DNA of 64,000 nt from Sphingomonas echinoides ATCC 14820 (GTDB lineage: Bacteria; Pseudomonadota; Alphaproteobacteria; Sphingomonadales; Sphingomonadaceae): the NCBI RefSeq assembly GCF_000241465.1, contig NZ_JH584235.1:3478847-3542846 (forward strand). Reading direction: 5' to 3'. The stretch's first letter is position 1. Every line of letters begins with the position of its first letter. Below the pieces are notes generated by a model. The model was given only the letters and a program-made list of their open reading frames with translations, was not told the origin of the DNA and did no database searches. Shown piece after piece: positions 44,846 through 59,313 of this stretch. Position numbers and translations under genes: made by a program.

Positions 44846-45534
44846 TGCTCACGCCCGAGGAATGGGGCATCGTCCTGCTCTCGTTACAGGTCGGCGCGGT
44901 CGCAATGGCGGTGACGCTGCCGGTGGCCTTTGCGCTGGCCTGGATACTGGCGCGCGGGACATTTCCGGGCAAGGTTCTGCTCGACGCTTTGGTGCATTTG
45001 CCGCTGGTGGTGCCGCCGGTGGTGACGGGCTGGGTGCTGCTGCTGGCGTTCGCGCCGCATGGGGTGATGGGCGCTCCGTTACAGGCGCTGCTCGGCGTGT
45101 CGGTGCTGTTCCGCTGGACCGGCGCGGCGCTTGCGGCGGCGGTGATGGCGCTGCCGCTGACGGTGCGGGCGATGCGGTTGTCGATCGAAGCGGTCGACCA
45201 GCGGCTAGAGAGCGCGGCGCGCACGCTGGGGGCAGGGCGCGCGCGCGTATTCTGGACGATTACGCTGCCGCTGAGCGTGCCCGGCATTCTAGCGGGCGCG
45301 GTGTTGGGCTTTGCGCGCTCGATCGGGGAGTTTGGCGCGACGATAACCTTCGTTTCCAACGTGCCGGGGCAGACGCGCACGCTGCCGCTGGCGATCTACA
45401 GTGCGCTCCAGCAGCCGGGCGGCGAGGCGATGGCGTGGCGGCTTTCCGGCATTTCGGTCGCGCTGTCGCTGGCGGCGCTGGTCGCCTCGGAAGTGCTGGC
45501 GCGGCGAATGGGGGCGGGGCACCATGTCCTTTGA
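44845..45534 (+). CDS. modB: Molybdate ABC transporter, permease
   Basis: A 229-residue inner-membrane permease with about five membrane segments. The EAA loop that contacts ModC reads ESAARTLGAGRARVFWTITL near residues 124-143, followed by FARSIGEFGATITFVSN. Length and sequence are typical of ModB. It starts one base inside the modA stop codon and overlaps modC by 11 bases. Confidence 0.95.
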   Translation: MLTPEEWGIVLLSLQVGAVAMAVTLPVAFALAWILARGTFPGKVLLDALVHLPLVVPPVVTGWVLLLAFAPHGVMGAPLQALLGVSVLFRWTGAALAAAVMALPLTVRAMRLSIEAVDQRLESAARTLGAGRARVFWTITLPLSVPGILAGAVLGFARSIGEFGATITFVSNVPGQTRTLPLAIYSALQQPGGEAMAWRLSGISVALSLAALVASEVLARRMGAGHHVL

Positions 45535-46135
45535 TCTCGCGCTGACCAAGCGGATCGGCACCACCGAGATCGCGCTGACGCTGGAACCGGGGCCGGGCGT
45601 CGGATCGGGCGCGACGATCCTGTTCGGTCGATCGGGCGTGGGTAAGACCAGCGTGCTCAACATGGTGGCGGGGCTGCTGCGCCCCGATGCCGGGCATGTG
45701 CGGGTGGGCGGCGAGACGCTGTTCGGGGACGGCGTGGACGTGCCGCCCGAGCGCCGCCGCGCGGGCTATGTCTTTCAGGAACCACGGCTGTTCCCGCATC
45801 TGCGCGTGCGCGGCAATTTGCTCTACGGCGCGCCGCGCGGGGCGGAGATAGGCGATCGGCTGGATTTCCTCGGCATCGGCGGCTTGCTCGACCGCTGGCC
45901 GCGCACGCTGTCGGGCGGCGAGGCGCGGCGGGTCGCGATCGGGCGGGTGCTGCTGAGCGACCCGCGCTTCCTGCTACTCGACGAGCCCTTGTCCTCGCTC
46001 GACCGGCCGCGGCGCGAGGAGGTGATGCAGGCGATCGAACATATGCGCGACGTGCTGCGCCTGCCGATCCTGATGGTGACGCACGACCCGGAAGAGGCCG
46101 AGCGGCTGGGCACGCGCGTGGTGCGGATGGGCTGA
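45524..46135 (+). CDS. modC: Molybdate ABC transporter, short ATP-binding protein
   Basis: A 203-residue ABC ATPase. Walker A is GRSGVGKTS (about residue 35), the Q-loop is FQEPRLFPH, the signature is LSGGEARRVAIGR and Walker B is FLLLDEPLSSLD. It ends right after the H-loop (VTHDPEEAE) and lacks the C-terminal MOP/TOBE domain of about 130 residues found in most ModC proteins. It cannot therefore bind molybdate for feedback inhibition through that domain. The start codon lies within modB. The downstream region is occupied by a terminator for the opposite strand, so the short length looks genuine. Confidence 0.92.
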   Translation: MSFDLALTKRIGTTEIALTLEPGPGVGSGATILFGRSGVGKTSVLNMVAGLLRPDAGHVRVGGETLFGDGVDVPPERRRAGYVFQEPRLFPHLRVRGNLLYGAPRGAEIGDRLDFLGIGGLLDRWPRTLSGGEARRVAIGRVLLSDPRFLLLDEPLSSLDRPRREEVMQAIEHMRDVLRLPILMVTHDPEEAERLGTRVVRMG

Positions 46136-46178
46136 ACGACGGCCTGGTATAGAGGACATAGCCGTCGTGCCCGCACCC

Positions 46179-46215
46179 CAAAAAAAAGCCGCCGCCCGGG
46201 GGTCCGGGCGGCGGC
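46179..46215 (-). terminator. Intrinsic terminator of the second TonB receptor gene
   Basis: Read on the minus strand, GCCGCCGCCCGG pairs with CCGGGCGGCGGC around a four-base loop and is followed by nine T residues. It begins 26 bases beyond the stop codon. It is the strongest terminator in the window and may also stop modABC transcription from the other side. Confidence 0.9.
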
Positions 46216-46240
46216 GCTGCCGCATGTAGGGGGAGGGGGG

Positions 46241-49018
46241 TTACATGCGGAAGGAGATCGAGCCGACGAAGGTGCGACCGTTCTTGTAGAAAGCGGTCGG
46301 ACGATCGGGCGTCGCATTATACTGCAGATAGGTCGAATCGAGCAGGTTCTGCGCGTTGAACGACAAGGTCACTGCCGGAATGACCTTCACGCCCAGCGAG
46401 AAATCGAGCTGGCTATACGGTGCCACCATTTCGCGCGAGCCCAGACGGCCGATCGTGCGGAAATAGGACGACCGATAGTTGTAGCTCAGTCGCGCCTGCA
46501 GCGGCCCCTTTTCGAAATAGGGGATCACGTTGACGGTGTGATGCGACAGATAGGGCAGGTTGAGCGAAGCACCAGTGGTGTCGACCGACGAGGTCGAGCT
46601 GTCCTGATACGAATAGTTCGCCTGCAGGCCGAAACCGCCCCAGATTTCCGCCTGGCCCGCCACCAGCACGCCGTTGACCTTGGCCTTGCCGCCGTTGATC
46701 GGCTGGTTGACGCTGTAGCTGGTCAACTTGCCCTGCAGCGAGTTGTAGAACACCGTGTCGGTGCGGGTGTTGATGATGTAGTTCGAGATATCGCGACGGA
46801 ACAGTTCGAGCGAAACCAACGTGCCAGCGCGCGGATACCATTCCGCCGTCAGTTCGTAATTGGTCGACTCATACGGCTTCAGGTTGGGGTTGCCGCCGCC
46901 GCCGTCGAGCGTGACGTCGTTGAGCGACGTCGCTGCTGCCAGATCCTCATAACGCGGCCGCGAAATCACGCGGGCCACGGCACCGCGTACGATCACCTGT
47001 GGGGTGACCGAATAAGCGATGTTGAGGCTTGGCAGGAACTTCAGATAATCGCTGGTGGTGCGCGTCGGGACGGGCACCGGCGCGACCGTGTTGCTCAGCG
47101 TCGTCGCATAGGTCGAGATGTCGCGGGTATAGACCAGACGACCCCCGATATTGCCGCGTACGCCGCCCTGGTCGAAATTGGCCTGGACGTAGGACGCTGC
47201 GACGGTTTCCTGCACCTTGGTCGAGGCACCGACCTTGGCGACCAGCGGGCTGTTGATCGCGTTGGCGAGGAGGTCGATCACCGCCTGCTGCGACAGGTTG
47301 ATATATTTGGTGGCATTGCCCGAGCCGCCGCTGCCGTCGAACGTGCCGTCGGGCGTCGTCGTGGTCGCCACGCCGAGTTGCGCCAGCGTCTTCGAGCTCG
47401 TCATATAGGTGTTGATGCCGCGCGCATCGAGCCGGTTGACGTGGTCGGTGATCTTGCTGCCGAGCAGGATCTGCGTGAACGGACCGAAGCTGACTGGAAT
47501 GGTCGCGTCATAGCCGCCGAACACGTCGCGGTCGGTGGTGACGCTGTAGTCCAGGCCACCGATCTGCGCGCCGTTCAGCTGCGTACCGTTGACGATAACC
47601 GGCTTGCCTTCGATTTGCGCCAGATTGTTGTTCGCGTTGGTGAAGTAATTGGCGGGGTTGGTCAAATCACCGACGAAGTTGACGGTCGCGCTGTTGGGGC
47701 CAAAGGCATAGCTGAACGGCAACTTGGTTTGGGTGTTGAACAGATATTCGGGGTTGCGGCCGCCGACTGCACGGCTCCACCCGCCCGCGAAGTTGACCTT
47801 GGTGCCGCCGCTGCCTTCCCAATCGGCGAAGAAATTCAGGTTGTTGGTCTTCAGGCTGGTGTGGCGGACGTTGGTATCGAGCTCGGCGCTCTGGCTGGTC
47901 GCCGCGCCGAACGAGGCGGCATTGACGACGCCATTCGAGACGTTGGCCGATTGCAGCACGTTACCGGTCCAGGCGACGGGGATGGTGTACATCGACTGGC
48001 TGTAATTGTTGTAATTGCCGTCAATGTGCAGCCCGTTGAGGGTCAGCGTCAGGTTCGGTGCCGGGCGATATTGCACGGTGCCCGACACGGTCTTGCGCTC
48101 GCGCGTCTGCTGGAAATAGGCATAGTTGATGCCGAACGGCGCGACCGCCTTGATCAGGTCTTCCTTGGTGCCGCCGGTGATCGTCGCATTGGGGTTCTGC
48201 AGGATGCCCTGGCCCGCCGCGTCGCGCTTCACGGTGCCGTCGGCATTCTTCTGGAAGAAGTCCGCGCCGCTCTGATAGCCGAAGAATTCCACGCCAGCGC
48301 GCGTGATGGTTTGCTTGTCATAGCCGCCCGCGATCAGGACGCCGAAGGTGTCGTCCTTGTTCTTCCAGCTGTACAGGCCCGAACCGCGGAAATTGCCCTT
48401 GTCCGAACGATCATTGTAGCTGTAGCCGCCCGAGGCGAAGATCGAATTTGCCGGCGTGTCAAGCGGACGGCGCGTGCGCACGATGACGGTGCCGCCAAGG
48501 CTGCCCTCTTCGATGCGCGGCTCCGGCGACTTGTACACTTCGAGGCGCTCGACCAGTTCCGGGGCGAGCAGTGAATAGTTGAAGGTGCGGCTGGACGGAT
48601 CATTGTCATTGCCGCCCCAGTCGGCCGAGGCCAGCGCATGGCCGTCGAGCAGCATGCGGTTAAGCGCGGGATCGGTGCCGAGAATGGCGACCTTTTCGCC
48701 TTCGCCAAAGCGGCGGTCGATGCTGACGCCGGGGATGTGCGACAGCGATTCCGCGACGTTGCGATCCGGGAACTTGCCGATCGCCTCGGACGTGATCACG
48801 TCAACGACGGCATTGGCGTTGCGCTTCACTGAGATGGCGCTGCGCAGGCTCTCGCGGATGCCGGTAACGACGATATCGTCGCTCGACGCGGTGTCAGCCT
48901 GTGGCGCGGAGGCCGGTGCGGCCGCCGCTGCGTCCGGGGTTGCGGTCTGTGCCATCGCCGGAGCGCTGGCGAGACCGGCAAGGATGCTCGAGGTCAACAA
49001 AACGGTATGAAGTCGCAT
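46241..49018 (-). CDS. TonB-dependent receptor, second copy
   Basis: A 925-residue outer-membrane receptor with a signal peptide (cleavage after PAMA, about residue 23) and a Thr/Ala-rich spacer. The plug starts DDIVVTGIRESLRSAISVKR, which is nearly the same as that of other sphingomonad receptors in the Xanthomonas-Caulobacter group. Plug motifs include LSHIPGVSIDRRFGEG and LLDGHALASADW. The barrel ends in FVGSISFRM; the terminal Met is unusual, since Phe or Trp is normal. Its substrate cannot be inferred. It stands alone, between modABC and rpoC, with a strong terminator behind it. Confidence 0.94.
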   Translation of the reverse strand: MRLHTVLLTSSILAGLASAPAMAQTATPDAAAAAPASAPQADTASSDDIVVTGIRESLRSAISVKRNANAVVDVITSEAIGKFPDRNVAESLSHIPGVSIDRRFGEGEKVAILGTDPALNRMLLDGHALASADWGGNDNDPSSRTFNYSLLAPELVERLEVYKSPEPRIEEGSLGGTVIVRTRRPLDTPANSIFASGGYSYNDRSDKGNFRGSGLYSWKNKDDTFGVLIAGGYDKQTITRAGVEFFGYQSGADFFQKNADGTVKRDAAGQGILQNPNATITGGTKEDLIKAVAPFGINYAYFQQTRERKTVSGTVQYRPAPNLTLTLNGLHIDGNYNNYSQSMYTIPVAWTGNVLQSANVSNGVVNAASFGAATSQSAELDTNVRHTSLKTNNLNFFADWEGSGGTKVNFAGGWSRAVGGRNPEYLFNTQTKLPFSYAFGPNSATVNFVGDLTNPANYFTNANNNLAQIEGKPVIVNGTQLNGAQIGGLDYSVTTDRDVFGGYDATIPVSFGPFTQILLGSKITDHVNRLDARGINTYMTSSKTLAQLGVATTTTPDGTFDGSGGSGNATKYINLSQQAVIDLLANAINSPLVAKVGASTKVQETVAASYVQANFDQGGVRGNIGGRLVYTRDISTYATTLSNTVAPVPVPTRTTSDYLKFLPSLNIAYSVTPQVIVRGAVARVISRPRYEDLAAATSLNDVTLDGGGGNPNLKPYESTNYELTAEWYPRAGTLVSLELFRRDISNYIINTRTDTVFYNSLQGKLTSYSVNQPINGGKAKVNGVLVAGQAEIWGGFGLQANYSYQDSSTSSVDTTGASLNLPYLSHHTVNVIPYFEKGPLQARLSYNYRSSYFRTIGRLGSREMVAPYSQLDFSLGVKVIPAVTLSFNAQNLLDSTYLQYNATPDRPTAFYKNGRTFVGSISFRM

Positions 49019-49449
49019 AAATCAGAACCCTCCCCAATACATCGGCCAGACAGCGCAGGCTGACCTCCGATCCGAAGCCCCGGTCCTGCCCGGGGCCACC
49101 CACTTTACCGCATCATGTGGTATCACATTGGTGTCTTATTGCACCGCTACGGTACGCCAATGTATAACCAATGCTGTCCGCAAAGGCTATGCCAAAGTTG
49201 CAATTCGATGACAGGGGACGCGTGCCCGACCGCAGAAGCAAGTCGTTGTGTTTCGGCTATTTACCGCATCGCGCGCAGAGATGTCCAAATTTTGTGGTTC
49301 GGCGGTGGATAGAACCTGAGCAGAACCTGGGACGATAATTGGGCTTAACCAGACCAATTTTGTGCGATTCGCGGACCAGGCTCACTGAGCGGCGTGCCGG
49401 GCCGGAACGGTTCCATAAGGGACACAGTCGGCGGCCTGCCTCTCCAACC
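49019..49449 (-). promoter_or_regulatory. Upstream region of the second TonB receptor
   Basis: A gap of over 400 bases without a gene. The most notable element is an inverted repeat ATGTG-GTAT-CACAT at 49115-49128, about 100 bases upstream of the TonB receptor start, which could be an operator. GGAGGG lies eight bases before the start codon. The rest, toward rpoC, shows no features I can name. Confidence 0.35.
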
Positions 49450-49485
49450 AAAAAGCCGCCGCCCGGTTGCCCGGACGACGGCTTT
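49450..49485 (-). terminator. Intrinsic terminator of rpoC
   Basis: Read on the minus strand, a GC-rich stem (GCCGTCGTCCGGG / CCGGGCGGCGGC) has a short loop and is followed by five T residues. It sits 37 bases beyond the rpoC stop codon and is well placed to end the rpoBC transcript. Confidence 0.85.
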
Positions 49486-49522
49486 GTACGTCAGATCGGG
49501 CGGGGTGCCCGACCTGATAGGA

Positions 49523-53815
<4,293 letters not shown>

Positions 53816-53830
53816 TTGGATTCTCCAATT

Positions 53831-53927
53831 CCCCTCCCGCTTGCGGGAGGGGCTAGGGGAGGGGATATCGTCGGGAAGTGCCTGACCCTACAGGCCCTCC
53901 CCCAACCCCTCCCGCAAGCGGGAGGGG
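53831..53927. repeat. Pair of REP-like palindromes between rpoB and rpoC
   Basis: Two palindromes, CCCCTCCCGCTTGCGGGAGG at 53831 (22 bases in all) and CCCCTCCCGCAAGCGGGAGG at 53906, lie in the 123-base rpoB-rpoC gap. The two also face each other to form a larger imperfect inverted repeat. They could modulate the ratio of rpoB to rpoC message. Confidence 0.85.
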
Positions 53928-53938
53928 GGAAGGTCGCG

Positions 53939-56900
53939 TTACTCCGCCGCGATCGCGACGCCGTCGCTGTCGAAATGCTCGGTCGTGGTCAGTTCGATGT
54001 TCAGACCCAGCGAGCGCATTTCCTTGACGAGCACGTTGAAGCTCTCCGGAATACCGGCCTCGAACGTGTCGTCACCCTTGACGATCGCCTCATAGACCTT
54101 GGTGCGCCCGACGACGTCATCGGACTTGACCGTGAGCATTTCCTGCAAGGTGTAGGCAGCACCATAAGCCTGAAGCGCCCAGACCTCCATTTCGCCGAAG
54201 CGCTGACCACCGAACTGCGCCTTACCACCCAGCGGCTGCTGCGTGACGAGCGAGTACGGCCCGATCGACCGGGCATGGATCTTGTCGTCGACCAAGTGAT
54301 GCAGCTTGAGCATGTAGATGATGCCCACGGTGACCTTGCGGTCGAACTTGTCGCCGGTGCGACCGTCATACAGATCCGACTGACCCGAAGTGTCGAGTCC
54401 TGCCAGTTCCAGCATCGCCGAAACGTCGGCTTCGCGGGCACCGTCGAACACGGGCGTTCCCATCGGAATGCCGGTCTTCAGGTTCTCGGTCAGCTCGATG
54501 ATCTGCTCGGCATCGCGTGCCTCGATGTCGGCGGCGTAATGCTCGCCATACACTTCGAGCAAGCGTGCCTTGACCGCGTCGGGCATGTCGCCAGCCTTGG
54601 CATCGGGGTTGGCCTCACGCCAATCTTCCAGCGCACGATGGACTTGCTGCCCGAGATTGCGGGCGGCCCAGCCGAGATGCGTTTCGAAGATCTGCCCGAC
54701 GTTCATGCGGCTCGGCACGCCCAGCGGGTTGAGCACGAGATCGACTGGCGTCCCGTCGGCGAGGAACGGCATGTCCTCGGCCGGCAGGATGCGCGAGATG
54801 ACGCCCTTATTGCCGTGACGGCCGGCCATCTTGTCACCCGGCTGCAGCTTGCGCTTCACTGCAACGAACACCTTGACCATCTTGAGCACGCCTGGCGGCA
54901 GCTCGTCCCCGCGCTCGAGCTTGTCGCGACGATCGTGGAACTTGTCGAGGATCAGCTTGGCGGCATCGTCATACTGCGCCTTGACCGCTTCCAGATCGCT
55001 CTGGACCTTGTCGTCGGCAACCGCGAACTTCCACCATTCGTGACGATCGACGCTGTCGAGCACGTCCTCATCGATGACCACGCCCTTCTTGGGGCCGTTC
55101 TTGGGAACGGCGGTCGCGGTCTGGCCGAGCAGCATTTCCTTGAGGCGCGACCAGGTCGCACGGTTGAGAATGGTGCGCTCGTCGTCCGAGTCCTTCTTCA
55201 GGCGCTCGATTTCCTCGCGCTCGATCGCCATCGCGCGCTCGTCCTTGTCGATGCCGTGGCGGTTGAACACGCGCACTTCAACGACGGTACCAGCAACGCC
55301 CGGCGGCAGGCGCAGCGAGGTGTCGCGCACGTCCGACGCCTTTTCACCGAAGATGGCGCGGAGCAGCTTTTCTTCCGGCGTCATCGGCGATTCACCCTTG
55401 GGGGTGATCTTGCCGGCAAGAATGTCGCCCGGCTCGACTTCGGCGCCGATGTACACGATGCCCGCTTCGTCGAGGTTGCGCAGGGCTTCCTCGCCGACGT
55501 TCGGGATATCGCGCGTGATGTCTTCCGGCCCGAGCTTGGTGTCGCGCGCCATGACTTCGAATTCCTCGATATGGATCGAGGTGAAGACGTCGTCCTTCAC
55601 GATACGCTCGGAAATGAGGATCGAGTCCTCATAATTGTAGCCGTTCCAGGGCATGAACGCGACGAGCGCGTTGCGGCCCAGCGCCAGCTCACCGAATTCG
55701 GTCGACGGGCCGTCGGCGATCACGTCGCCTGCGGTGATCACGTCGCCCACCTTCACCAGCGGACGCTGGTTGATGCAAGTGTTCTGGTTCGAGCGCTGGA
55801 ACTTCATCAGCGTGTAGATGTCGACGCCCGACTGGCCGGCTTCGACATCACCCGTTGCGCGGATGACGATACGCGACGCATCGACCTGGTCGACGATACC
55901 GGCGCGCTTGGCCGAGATCGCAGCACCCGAATCGCGCGCAACGGTCTCTTCCATGCCGGTGCCGACGAACGGCGCCTCGGCCTGGACCAGCGGCACGGCC
56001 TGACGCTGCATGTTCGAGCCCATCAGTGCGCGGTTGGCGTCATCGTTTTCCAGGAACGGAATGAGCGATGCCGCGACCGAGACGAGCTGCTTGGGGCTGA
56101 CGTCCATCAGGGTGATGTTGTTGGGGATCGCCATCAGGAATTCGCCCGCCTGACGCGACGAGACGAGTTCTTCGACAAAGCCCTTGTCGGCGTTCAGCTC
56201 GGCGTTGGCCTGGGCGATCGTGTGCTTGGCCTCTTCCATCGCCGACAGATAGACGACGTCGTCGGTCACCTTATGATCGATGACCTTGCGGTACGGCGTT
56301 TCGATGAAGCCGTACTTGTTCACGCGGCTGAAGCTGGCGAGCGAGTTGATCAGACCGATGTTCGGGCCTTCCGGCGTTTCGATCGGGCAGATGCGGCCAT
56401 AATGCGTCGGGTGAACGTCGCGGACCTCGAAGCCAGCGCGCTCACGCGTCAGACCACCCGGTCCAAGCGCCGACACGCGGCGCTTGTGGGTGACTTCTGA
56501 CAGCGGGTTGGTCTGATCCATGAACTGCGACAGCTGCGACGAGCCGAAGAATTCGCGCACTGCGGCAACCGCCGGCTTGGCGTTGATCAGGTCGTTCGGC
56601 ATCACCGTCGACACGTCGACCGACGACATGCGCTCCTTCACGGCGCGCTCCATGCGGAGCAGGCCGACGCGGTACTGGTTCTCGAGCAATTCGCCGACCG
56701 AGCGGACACGACGGTTACCGAGGTTGTCGATATCGTCGATTTCGCCCTTGCCGTCCTTCAGATCGACCAGCGTCTTGATGACGGCGAGGATGTCCTCGGT
56801 GCGCAGCGTGGTGACGGTGTCCTCGGCATCGAGGTCGAGGCGCATGTTGAGCTTGACGCGACCCACCGCCGACAGATCGTAGCGGTCGGGATCGAAGAAC

Positions 56901-58120
56901 AGGCCCGAGAACAGCGACTCTGCGGTTTCGAGCGTGGGCGGCTCGCCAGGGCGCATGACGCGGTAGATGTCCGACAGCGCCTGCTCGCGCTCTTCAGCCT
57001 TGTCGACCTTGAGCGTGTTGCGGATCCACGCGCCGGTGGCGACGTGATCGATGTCGAGCAGTTCGATCCGGTCGATGCCGGCCTGGTCGAGCAATTCGAG
57101 GTTCTCGGCCGACACTTCGTCGCCTGCCTCGATGTAGATCTGGCCGGTCGACTCGTTGATCAAATCATAGGCGCTGTAGCGGCCGAAGATTTCCTCGGTC
57201 GGGATCAGCAGGTCGGTCAGGCCGTCCTTGGCCGCCTTGTTGGCAGCGCGCGGGCTGATCTTCTGGCCGTTGGCGAACACGATCTCGCCGGTCTTGGCGT
57301 CGATGATGTCGTACATCGGCTTCTGGCCGCGCCAGTTTTCGGCCTGGAACGGGATGATCCAGCCACCCTGGCCACGCACAAAGGTTACGCGGTTGTAGAA
57401 GTGGTTGAGGATTTCCTCGCCGGTCATGCCGAGCGCGTAGAGGAGGGCGGTGACCGGCAGCTTGCGCTTGCGATCGATACGGACGTTGACGATGTCCTTG
57501 GCGTCGAACTCGAAATCGAGCCACGAACCGCGATACGGGATGACGCGCGCGGCGAACAGATACTTGCCCGAGGCGTGAGTCTTGCCGCGGTCATGATCGA
57601 ACAGCACGCCCGGCGAGCGGTGCATCTGCGACACGATGACGCGTTCGGTGCCGTTGATGATGAAGGTGCCGTTTCCCGTCATCAGGGGCATGTCGCCCAT
57701 GTAGACGTCCTGCTCCTTGATATCGAGGACCGAGCGCGAATCGGTGTCGGCATCCACCTCGAACACGATCAGGCGCAGCGTGACGCGCATCGGGGCTGCA
57801 TAGGTGATGCCGCGCTGGCGGCATTCGTCGGTGTCGAACTTCGGCGGCTCAAGCTCGTAATTCACGAAATCGAGCTCGGCGGTGCCGGCGAAATCGCGGA
57901 TCGGGAAGACCGAGCGCAGCGTCTTTTCGAGACCGGAGACATAGCCGATCGACGGATCGGAGCGCAGGAACTGTTCGTAGGATTCGCGCTGAACCTCGAT
58001 CAGGTTCGGCATCTGCACGACTTCGTGGATGTTGCCGAAAACCTTGCGGATGCGGCGCTTGGCCGTGCCGCTTTCGGCGCGCCGCGTGGGGGTGCTGCCG
58101 TCGATTGCTTTGGTCGCCAT
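53939..58120 (-). CDS. rpoB: DNA-directed RNA polymerase subunit beta
   Basis: A 1393-residue core subunit. The rifampicin-binding region appears as [20 protein letters not shown] followed by [10 protein letters not shown], with the sensitive-type Asp, His and Ser residues present. The C-terminal part contains [13 protein letters not shown] and [13 protein letters not shown] chose the ATG at 58120 (MATKAIDG) over the TTG six codons upstream, as is typical for alphaproteobacterial RpoB. A strong promoter lies about 190 bases upstream, so rpoBC does not depend on the rplJL transcript. Confidence 0.98.
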   Translation of the reverse strand: MATKAIDGSTPTRRAESGTAKRRIRKVFGNIHEVVQMPNLIEVQRESYEQFLRSDPSIGYVSGLEKTLRSVFPIRDFAGTAELDFVNYELEPPKFDTDECRQRGITYAAPMRVTLRLIVFEVDADTDSRSVLDIKEQDVYMGDMPLMTGNGTFIINGTERVIVSQMHRSPGVLFDHDRGKTHASGKYLFAARVIPYRGSWLDFEFDAKDIVNVRIDRKRKLPVTALLYALGMTGEEILNHFYNRVTFVRGQGGWIIPFQAENWRGQKPMYDIIDAKTGEIVFANGQKISPRAANKAAKDGLTDLLIPTEEIFGRYSAYDLINESTGQIYIEAGDEVSAENLELLDQAGIDRIELLDIDHVATGAWIRNTLKVDKAEEREQALSDIYRVMRPGEPPTLETAESLFSGLFFDPDRYDLSAVGRVKLNMRLDLDAEDTVTTLRTEDILAVIKTLVDLKDGKGEIDDIDNLGNRRVRSVGELLENQYRVGLLRMERAVKERMSSVDVSTVMPNDLINAKPAVAAVREFFGSSQLSQFMDQTNPLSEVTHKRRVSALGPGGLTRERAGFEVRDVHPTHYGRICPIETPEGPNIGLINSLASFSRVNKYGFIETPYRKVIDHKVTDDVVYLSAMEEAKHTIAQANAELNADKGFVEELVSSRQAGEFLMAIPNNITLMDVSPKQLVSVAASLIPFLENDDANRALMGSNMQRQAVPLVQAEAPFVGTGMEETVARDSGAAISAKRAGIVDQVDASRIVIRATGDVEAGQSGVDIYTLMKFQRSNQNTCINQRPLVKVGDVITAGDVIADGPSTEFGELALGRNALVAFMPWNGYNYEDSILISERIVKDDVFTSIHIEEFEVMARDTKLGPEDITRDIPNVGEEALRNLDEAGIVYIGAEVEPGDILAGKITPKGESPMTPEEKLLRAIFGEKASDVRDTSLRLPPGVAGTVVEVRVFNRHGIDKDERAMAIEREEIERLKKDSDDERTILNRATWSRLKEMLLGQTATAVPKNGPKKGVVIDEDVLDSVDRHEWWKFAVADDKVQSDLEAVKAQYDDAAKLILDKFHDRRDKLERGDELPPGVLKMVKVFVAVKRKLQPGDKMAGRHGNKGVISRILPAEDMPFLADGTPVDLVLNPLGVPSRMNVGQIFETHLGWAARNLGQQVHRALEDWREANPDAKAGDMPDAVKARLLEVYGEHYAADIEARDAEQIIELTENLKTGIPMGTPVFDGAREADVSAMLELAGLDTSGQSDLYDGRTGDKFDRKVTVGIIYMLKLHHLVDDKIHARSIGPYSLVTQQPLGGKAQFGGQRFGEMEVWALQAYGAAYTLQEMLTVKSDDVVGRTKVYEAIVKGDDTFEAGIPESFNVLVKEMRSLGLNIELTTTEHFDSDGVAIAAE

Positions 58121-58315
58121 GGAGATGTCTGCCCTCAAGCTGTATAATCTGGCCCGGAATCCACCGGGCGGGCACGCTCCAAAGACGCAAAAAGCCGCAT
58201 GTCCTCCTCATCGGATGACAGCAGCTTGTAAGCGTCTCTAGATACTACAATCTCCAATACGATCGATGCGCTGCGCGACGGCACATCATTTCCCGAAAAT
58301 TGCAGTGGAACGCGC

Positions 58316-58344
58316 CATATAGGCAGGGCAGGGGGCGCTGTCAA
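58316..58344 (-). promoter_or_regulatory. Sigma-70 promoter of rpoBC
   Basis: On the minus strand, TTGACA (58339-58344) and TATATG (58316-58321) are separated by 17 bases, a nearly perfect housekeeping promoter. It would start transcription near 58309 and give rpoB a leader of about 190 bases. Confidence 0.75.
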
Positions 58345-58374
58345 ATACAGTGGCGTTTCTCTCCGCTGCTGCCG

Positions 58375-58620
58375 TTAGGCATGTGCCCCCTCAATCGATG
58401 CTAGGCGACGGCGATGGTCGCTGAAGCGCTCTCCGCCCATCCGCTCGGTGCGAACGCCATTTGCCTTCCACGGCTTGCAGAGCTTGCAACCGGCGCGCCG
58501 ATAGCGCGCGGCCTCGTTTATGATGCATCCTCGCCTCCATGCTTTGCGCCTAGCGTCTAGGGGGCGGGCTGGCGGGCTGCAGGTGTGACGATCAATCGGC
58601 CAAAATTCAACCTGAGACAT
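58375..58620 (-). CDS. Possible small basic protein
   Basis: An 81-residue frame from the ATG at 58620. Its C-terminal half (NEAARYRRAGCKLCKPWKAN, then GERFSDHRRR) has a C-x-x-C pair and a strongly basic character that looks protein-like. The N-terminal half does not, and there is no ribosome binding site that I can see. It could also be a gene remnant with the start lost. It lies just upstream of the rpoB promoter on the same strand. Confidence 0.3.
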   Translation of the reverse strand: MSQVEFWPIDRHTCSPPARPLDARRKAWRRGCIINEAARYRRAGCKLCKPWKANGVRTERMGGERFSDHRRRLASIEGAHA

Positions 58621-58693
58621 TGCTGCGCGTCTCGGTGTTTCGAACAGGGGCGGGCATGGTATCCTGCGCCATCGCCCCCGTTCGACCGGTTGA

Positions 58694-59005
58694 TCAGACG
58701 GTGATGGCAATGGATTGGTTCCAGACCACGCCGATGCCCTGACCCACTGGGGCCTGAGGATAAACGGTGTCTTTGCCGTCTGTGGTCACTGTAACCTTGA
58801 AAGCGGCCGGTCCACCCCAGTTGATGCCAATAAAGGTGAGTTGATAGGTGCCGCCTTGAAGGATGTATTGTGGAACAAGCGAAACGTCGACCGGTGATCC
58901 GTATCCTGCTTTCACATGGAGAAGTTCGCTGCTACCTGCACCAGTGGATGCGATAATATACAATTCATTGTCAACATTTGTGACGTGTATCTTTGTCGTA
59001 GACAT
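58694..59005 (-). CDS. Small beta-rich protein, unknown function
   Basis: A 103-residue protein starting MSTTKIHVTNVDNELYIIAS. It has alternating hydrophobic and polar residues throughout, no cysteine, no signal peptide and several Gly turns, consistent with a small beta-sandwich. AGGAG precedes the ATG by nine bases. The upstream 150 bases are unusually AT-rich for this genome, which suggests recent acquisition. The composition recalls small lectin-like or inclusion-type proteins, but I cannot assign a family. It stands alone between rpoB and a plus-strand gene. Confidence 0.7.
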   Translation of the reverse strand: MSTTKIHVTNVDNELYIIASTGAGSSELLHVKAGYGSPVDVSLVPQYILQGGTYQLTFIGINWGGPAAFKVTVTTDGKDTVYPQAPVGQGIGVVWNQSIAITV

Positions 59006-59313
59006 GATTTAAGACTCCTGCTGTATGGTGCCGTGATTCGGCGATACCAATAAAGCAAAAGATGAAATGATTGCTCTGTGATGTTATGCACAGGGAAAAT
59101 GACTCTTTGTTTATTTGGAAAATATTATTGTTTGTGGCCTTTTGTATTGGTCGCTGATTTGGGAAGAGTGGCGAGTCGTTCGCCACATAGGTAGGGATGC
59201 GAGTCCATCACGAAATTGCGTGCATCGGGTGCCTTATAAAGCGTCGCCCGCATGAATGGTGCGGTCGGGCGCGTCTTGATGGTCGCGCCCTTGGCGGTGC
59301 GCGATTTGTCGTT

